Source of the DNA: Candidatus Colicola coprequi
Lineage (GTDB): Bacteria > Bacteroidota > Bacteroidia > Bacteroidales > Paludibacteraceae
Assembly: GCA_018065765.1 (NCBI GenBank)
Contig: JAGHSR010000019.1
Location: 1-10,650 of the forward strand
Reading direction: 5' to 3'
DNA length: 10,650 nucleotides
A model generated the notes under the pieces. The model saw only the letters and a list, made by a program, of their open reading frames with translations. It did not search any database and was not told where the DNA came from. A program made the position numbers and the translations under genes. This document shows, one piece after another, positions 7,240 through 10,650 of the stretch (positions are counted from its first letter, which is position 1; the number at the start of each line of letters is the position of its first letter).

Positions 7240-8271
7240 TCAAATGAGTTGTTCGATGATTCGGTTCAGCACATGCCAATCCTGTTCCGTCGGGACAATG
7301 CGCTTTCCGTCCAGCACGATGCCTTCTTTGGTACGCATTCCTAACATAATATACTCCATGCGCTTTTGCTCCTCAGTCAGAGTCTCGCTATCTCGGTGCA
7401 AATTGTGTGCCATAGCCAAAGAAATATACTCGTTCAGATTAGCTATGTTCCAACTGCGTATTCGCCCATCGTAACTGTGTGCTCCGGCTCCAAGCCCTAT
7501 ATAAGCGATGTCGTTCCAGTAGGCGGAGTTGTGTCGTGAGCGATACCCGGGCAGAGCGAAGTTGCTTACCTCATAGTGCTCAAAACCCTTCGCACGCAAC
7601 TTGGCACACAGTACATCATTCATCGTGTTTTCGGTGTCTTCATCTACCTCGTCAAACTCGCCGGACATCATACGTTTATGCAACGGTGTGTTTTCCTCGT
7701 AGGTGAGACAATATGCAGACAAGTGTTGCACTTGCAGACGCAATGCCTCATCAATAGTTGCCGTCCACTCATCCATCGTTTGGGTGGGTAAGCCATACAT
7801 GAGGTCAATGCTGATATTGTCAAACCCTGCCTCTTGACTCTGACACACCACTTCTCGTGCTTGTGCTGCCGTGTGACGGCGACCTATTAGACGCAGAAGC
7901 CTATCGTCAAACGACTGAATACCAATGCTTAATCGGTTGATACCTGCTTCACGTAAGGCAACGAGTTTCTCTATCGTCAAATCACCCGGATTGGCTTCCA
8001 GCGTGATTTCTCTCGTTGCATTCGTGCCCCCTGTGTCTTTCCCCAATAACGCGTTCACGATGCGTGCAATGTCCTGTGGGTCGAGTAGGGAAGGAGTACC
8101 GCCGCCTATGTACACAGTGCTTATTTCCGAAGGAGCTATCTGCCGCTCCTGCCACTCAGCGAGGAGTGCATTGACGTATTCCTTTCGCCGTGACAATTCA
8201 GTCGTGGAGAAAAAATCACAATACTGACACCGCGATTGGCAAAAAGGGATATGTATATACACGCCGCACAT
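7240..8271 (-). CDS. hemW: HemW-like radical SAM protein with shortened C-terminus
   Basis: A radical SAM protein of the HemN/HemW group. HemW proteins are heme-binding chaperones, often misannotated as oxygen-independent coproporphyrinogen III oxidase. The cluster motif C11-x3-C15-x2-C18 is followed by DF rather than by a further Cys one residue on, as in true HemN (Cx3Cx2CxC), which favours HemW. GGGTP at 56-60 and IGIQSFDD at 116-123 are standard SAM-binding landmarks, followed by DLMYGLPTQT (156-165) and GLGAGAHSY (259-267). At 343 residues it is roughly 30 short of the usual 375-380. EYIMLGMRTKEG (306-317) is followed almost at once by what looks like the end of the winged-helix region (GKRIVPTEQDW...NRIIEQL), as if the middle of that domain were deleted. 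It is the first gene of the minus-strand cluster and starts only a few bases after its promoter. Confidence 0.9.
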   Translation of the reverse strand: MCGVYIHIPFCQSRCQYCDFFSTTELSRRKEYVNALLAEWQERQIAPSEISTVYIGGGTPSLLDPQDIARIVNALLGKDTGGTNATREITLEANPGDLTIEKLVALREAGINRLSIGIQSFDDRLLRLIGRRHTAAQAREVVCQSQEAGFDNISIDLMYGLPTQTMDEWTATIDEALRLQVQHLSAYCLTYEENTPLHKRMMSGEFDEVDEDTENTMNDVLCAKLRAKGFEHYEVSNFALPGYRSRHNSAYWNDIAYIGLGAGAHSYDGRIRSWNIANLNEYISLAMAHNLHRDSETLTEEQKRMEYIMLGMRTKEGIVLDGKRIVPTEQDWHVLNRIIEQLI

Positions 8272-8278
8272 TTGCTCG

Positions 8279-8310
8279 CAAAGGTATTACTTTTTTTCGG
8301 ATTACGCAAA
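8279..8310 (-). promoter_or_regulatory. Bacteroidetes-type promoter for hemW operon
   Basis: Read on the minus strand: TTTG (8310-8307), 20 bases, TACCTTTG (8286-8279). This fits the Bacteroidetes -33 TTTG and -7 TAnnTTTG consensus with the expected spacing. The expected transcription start is about four bases downstream, near 8275, while the hemW ATG begins at 8271, so the messenger would be almost leaderless. Confidence 0.75.
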
Positions 8311-8407
8311 TTAAATTATGTTTTTCACACCGACACCCCCAAAGACTATCTTTTTACGTACACCCATTAATAAAAAATGTACAAAAATTCAGTAATCTTA
8401 AAAAAAA

Positions 8408-8439
8408 TTTGCACACACTCACAAATTGTATTAACTTTG
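8408..8439 (+). promoter_or_regulatory. Bacteroidetes-type promoter for spt operon
   Basis: TTTG (8408-8411), 20 bases, TAACTTTG (8432-8439) matches the -33/-7 consensus of the primary sigma factor of Bacteroidetes with the same spacing as the divergent hemW promoter. The expected start is near 8443, giving a leader of about 24 A-rich bases before the ATG at 8467. The 96 bases between the two -33 elements (8311-8406) are AT-rich and show no convincing operator or RNA structure. Confidence 0.8.
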
Positions 8440-8466
8440 CGGACTGTAATTTAACAAAAAACCAAA

Positions 8467-9648
8467 ATGGATCTGTTTCAAAAATGTCATATAGACTTGT
8501 TGGATAAGGTTCGTGAATTGGATGTTTATCCATATTTTCACTGCTTGGAATCCAAACAAGCTCCCATTGTTTTTATGGAAGGAAAACGTAAAATCATGTT
8601 GGGTAGCAACAACTACCTTGGTTTTACAGAGAACGAGAAAGTTATCGAAGCCGGCATCAAAGCCTTGGAGAAATACGGTTCTGGCGTTAGCGGAAGTCGT
8701 TTCTTGAATGGCACGTTAGACCTGCACTTGGAGTTGGAGCATGCCTTGGCAGCATACACAGGGTATGAAGAGGCTATCACATGTTCCACCGGGTTTCAAA
8801 CCAATCTGAGTATCATATCCGCTATTTGCGGCAAGAATGACTATATCCTCAACGACCGCGAAAACCACGCTTCCATTTACGATGCGTGCCGTTTGACCTA
8901 CGCAACCGTTCTGCGTTACAAACATTCAGACATGGAGGATTTGGAGAAAAAACTCCAATCCATTCCCGAAATCGCCGGCAAGTTGATTGTCACCGATGGC
9001 GTCTTTTCTATGCGTGGTGATATATGCCGTTTGCCTGAAATATGCGCATTGGCAGAGAAATACGGAGCACGCGTGATGGTGGACGATGCACACGGTTTTG
9101 GTGTATTGGGACAGGGTGGACGTGGTACGGCTAACTACTTCGGACTGACCGACAAGGTGGATATCACCATGCTCACTTTCTCCAAGTCGCTTGCCAGTAT
9201 CGGTGGTTGTATGCTAACCAGTCACCGCGTGGCGGACTATGTCCGCCATGTGAGCCGACCGTTTATTTTCTCAGCCAGCATGACGCCATGTTCTGCCGCT
9301 ACAGCCTTGGCTGCACTCAACGAACTGGAAAAAGATCAGGAACGTCCTGTACGTCTCATGAATATCGCTAAGTATTTTCAGAAAGAATTGATAGCTTCCG
9401 GTATCAAGATTATAGAGGCACCTACGCCTATCGTGCCAATCTTTACGTACAAAACACTCGACACCTTGTACTATGGCAAGCGGTTGTTTGATGAGGGTGT
9501 ATATGTCAACCCTGTCGTTGCACCGGCTTGCGTGGAAGGCGAGTGCCTGCTTCGTACCACATTGATGGCAACCCATACCGAAACAATCATTGATGAAGCC
9601 GTCAATATCATTTCTCAAGAACTGAAAAAGCCTTCTCCATTTGAATGA
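8467..9648 (+). CDS. spt: Serine palmitoyltransferase (alpha-oxoamine synthase family)
   Basis: A PLP enzyme that condenses L-serine with a long-chain acyl-CoA or acyl-ACP to give a 3-ketosphingoid base, the committed step of sphingolipid synthesis in Bacteroidetes; cytoplasmic. The 393 residues have the complete fold-type I set: GSNNYLG (46-52), H134 in ENHASI stacking on PLP, D206 and H209 in VDDAHGFGVLG, and the PLP lysine K240 in TFSKSLASIGG. GSRFLNGTLDLH (76-87) resembles the Bacteroides serine palmitoyltransferase and differs from the corresponding stretches I recall for glycine C-acetyltransferase and 8-amino-7-oxononanoate synthase. The family is certain; the substrate is inferred from these stretches and from overall likeness to the Bacteroides enzyme. 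It could instead be KBL or BioF, though no biotin genes are near. The start follows a good promoter and gives the usual N-terminus. The stop overlaps the next gene by four bases (ATGA). Confidence 0.87.
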   Translation: MDLFQKCHIDLLDKVRELDVYPYFHCLESKQAPIVFMEGKRKIMLGSNNYLGFTENEKVIEAGIKALEKYGSGVSGSRFLNGTLDLHLELEHALAAYTGYEEAITCSTGFQTNLSIISAICGKNDYILNDRENHASIYDACRLTYATVLRYKHSDMEDLEKKLQSIPEIAGKLIVTDGVFSMRGDICRLPEICALAEKYGARVMVDDAHGFGVLGQGGRGTANYFGLTDKVDITMLTFSKSLASIGGCMLTSHRVADYVRHVSRPFIFSASMTPCSAATALAALNELEKDQERPVRLMNIAKYFQKELIASGIKIIEAPTPIVPIFTYKTLDTLYYGKRLFDEGVYVNPVVAPACVEGECLLRTTLMATHTETIIDEAVNIISQELKKPSPFE

Positions 9649-10424
9649 AAACCTTAGTCATCACAGGAGCATCTAGTGGGATAGGGTTGGCAACTGCCGA
9701 ACTATTTCAGCACAACGGTTGGCAAGTGTTCTGTCTCAGTCGCCACAATGCCAACACAGCAGGTGTTACGCATGTTCCGTGTGATGTCACCGACGAAGAT
9801 AGTGTTCAGGCAGCTATAGCCGAAGTGATGAAGCTGACCGACCACATTGATGTGGCTATCAGCAATGCCGGATACGGAATCAGTGGACCTATTGAGTTCA
9901 CGACCGAGCAGGATGCACAACGCCAAATGGATGTCAATTTCTTGGGTGCTTTTCGCTTTGCTAAAGCGATATTGCCTATCATGCGCGAACAACACTACGG
10001 CAAGATTTTGTTCACCAGTAGCGTAGCAGCCGTGCTTAGTGTGCCTTATCAGGCTTTCTATAGCGCCAGCAAGGCTGCCATCAATGCCTTAGCCTTAGCA
10101 CTGGCTAACGAGGTTAGGGACTTTGGTATTCAGGTATCCTGCCTCATGCCGGGCGATGTGTCCACCGGCTTCACGCACGCGCGTAATAAATCTTTGGTCG
10201 GTGCGGATGTCTATACGCGAATGAACAAGGCTGTAGAGAGTATGGAGAAGGACGAAATAGGAGGCATGAAACCTCACTTGATGGCACATCGGTTTTGGCG
10301 GATGGCGAACATGAAAACACCCGCTCCTTTCTATGTGGGTGGCAGAATCTATCAGATATTTTGCTTCTTAGACAACATCCTTCCCAAGCGTTTTGTCAAT
10401 TGGATAGAGGGCAAGATGTACTAA
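9645..10424 (+). CDS. Short-chain dehydrogenase/reductase, candidate 3-ketosphinganine reductase
   Basis: A classical SDR of 259 residues. It has TGASSGIG (7-14) for cofactor binding, NAG (74-76), N98, S126, and Y139-x3-K143 in the catalytic set. It also has the PGDVSTGF segment (169-176) and a hydrophobic C-terminal tail with VGGRIYQ and ILPKRF. R33 after the second strand (LSRHN) suggests NADPH rather than NADH. Its ATG lies inside the stop of the serine palmitoyltransferase gene (ATGA overlap), so the two are translationally coupled. From that pairing I infer it reduces the 3-keto product of its partner to sphinganine. SDRs are hard to assign by sequence, so acyl reductases or other ketone substrates remain possible. 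Family confidence is high, substrate confidence moderate. Confidence 0.85.
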   Translation: MKTLVITGASSGIGLATAELFQHNGWQVFCLSRHNANTAGVTHVPCDVTDEDSVQAAIAEVMKLTDHIDVAISNAGYGISGPIEFTTEQDAQRQMDVNFLGAFRFAKAILPIMREQHYGKILFTSSVAAVLSVPYQAFYSASKAAINALALALANEVRDFGIQVSCLMPGDVSTGFTHARNKSLVGADVYTRMNKAVESMEKDEIGGMKPHLMAHRFWRMANMKTPAPFYVGGRIYQIFCFLDNILPKRFVNWIEGKMY

Positions 10425-10447
10425 TCCATCAAAAGCATTAATCAAAA

Positions 10448-10499
10448 AAAAACAAAAAAGAGACTGTCTATCATCATAAACAGTCTCTTAGTTGTTTTT
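10448..10499. terminator. Bidirectional intrinsic terminator between SDR gene and ppdK
   Basis: AAGAGACTGT (10458-10467) and ACAGTCTCTT (10480-10489) form a perfect 10-bp stem with a 12-base loop. It is flanked by an A-tract on the left and a T-tract on the right, so it works in both directions. Including the tracts, the arms 10448-10467 and 10480-10499 pair over 20 positions with two mismatches. It serves the spt-SDR operon and the convergent ppdK gene. Confidence 0.92.
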
Positions 10500-10506
10500 A
10501 CATAGT

Positions 10507-10650
10507 TTATCGTGCGTCCTCTACAGCAGCCTGAGCAGCAGCCAAGCGAGCAATAGGAACACGGAATGGAGAGCAACTTGCGCAGTTCATACCCACACGT
10601 GCGCAGAACTTAACAGAACTTGGTTCACCACCATGTCCACCGCAAATACC
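10507..10650 (-). CDS. ppdK: Pyruvate, phosphate dikinase, C-terminal 47 residues (5' part outside window)
   Basis: PPDK interconverts pyruvate, ATP and phosphate with phosphoenolpyruvate, AMP and pyrophosphate, and serves glycolysis or gluconeogenesis in many anaerobic Bacteroidales. The reverse strand from the window end reads GICGGHGGEPSSV, then SCSPFRVPIARLAAAQAAV and a stop at 10507-10509. This is the hallmark C-terminus of the PEP-utilising TIM-barrel domain. The third visible residue is the catalytic Cys, equivalent to Cys831 of the Clostridium symbiosum enzyme. The residue two after it is Gly (CGGHGG), where relatives normally have Glu (CGEHGG). Only the last 5% or so of the gene is present. 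Confidence 0.93.
   Translation of the reverse strand, partial: GICGGHGGEPSSVKFCARVGMNCASCSPFRVPIARLAAAQAAVEDAR

Noticed and set aside
7240..8271. Annotation as oxygen-independent coproporphyrinogen III oxidase (HemN)
   Set aside because: The cluster motif has three Cys (Cx3Cx2C) followed by DF, not the four-Cys form of HemN.
8358..8382. GTACA and TGTAC inverted pair in the divergent promoter region as an operator
   Set aside because: Only five bases per arm, 15 apart, in AT-rich DNA; not distinguishable from chance and not placed on either promoter core.
8467..9648. Annotation as 8-amino-7-oxononanoate synthase (biotin)
   Set aside because: The family is shared, but the GSRFLNGTLDLH stretch and the overall match favour the Bacteroides serine palmitoyltransferase, and no biotin genes are nearby.

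Overview
The window reads as ordinary chromosomal DNA of a Bacteroidota bacterium, most likely Bacteroidales (Prevotella/Bacteroides-like). Both gene-start promoters in the central divergent region have the Bacteroidetes form TTTG-N20-TAnnTTTG. The proteins also look like their Bacteroidales family members: a Bacteroides-type serine palmitoyltransferase, a short class I mannose-6-phosphate isomerase, HemW, a class A penicillin-binding protein and pyruvate phosphate dikinase. I see no phage, insertion sequence, integron, CRISPR array, tRNA or rRNA. No gene-free stretch exceeds about 195 bases.

Layout. (1) Positions 1-1791, plus strand: the 3' part of galE, then a mannose-6-phosphate isomerase gene, probably one sugar-nucleotide supply operon. 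The short gap between them is filled by 7-bp degenerate repeats. (2) 1792-1957: a convergent intergenic region with three 11-bp direct repeats enclosed by a 9-bp inverted repeat, followed by a strong hairpin. (3) 8271 down to 1958, minus strand: hemW, a class A penicillin-binding protein, a large exported TPR protein and a TraB/GumN-like exported protein. These are closely spaced and probably share the promoter upstream of hemW. (4) 8272-8466: a divergent promoter region. (5) 8467-10424, plus strand: serine palmitoyltransferase and an overlapping short-chain dehydrogenase, plausibly the first two steps of sphingoid-base synthesis. (6) 10425-10650: a bidirectional terminator and the C-terminus of pyruvate phosphate dikinase on the minus strand.

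How the genes fit together. Most act on the cell envelope: sugar-nucleotide precursors (galE, manA), peptidoglycan synthesis (PBP1A), two exported proteins of unknown role, and sphingolipid precursors (spt plus SDR). HemW and PPDK are metabolic housekeeping genes.

I found no clear undescribed multi-gene system. The points most worth checking are the TraB/GumN protein that has lost every expected metal-binding position and is coupled to the TPR gene, the two unrelated heptad-repeat arrays placed just before start codons, the 11-bp repeats that resemble a phased row of weak DnaA boxes, the spt-SDR pair, and a HemW with a shortened C-terminal domain and an almost leaderless transcript.
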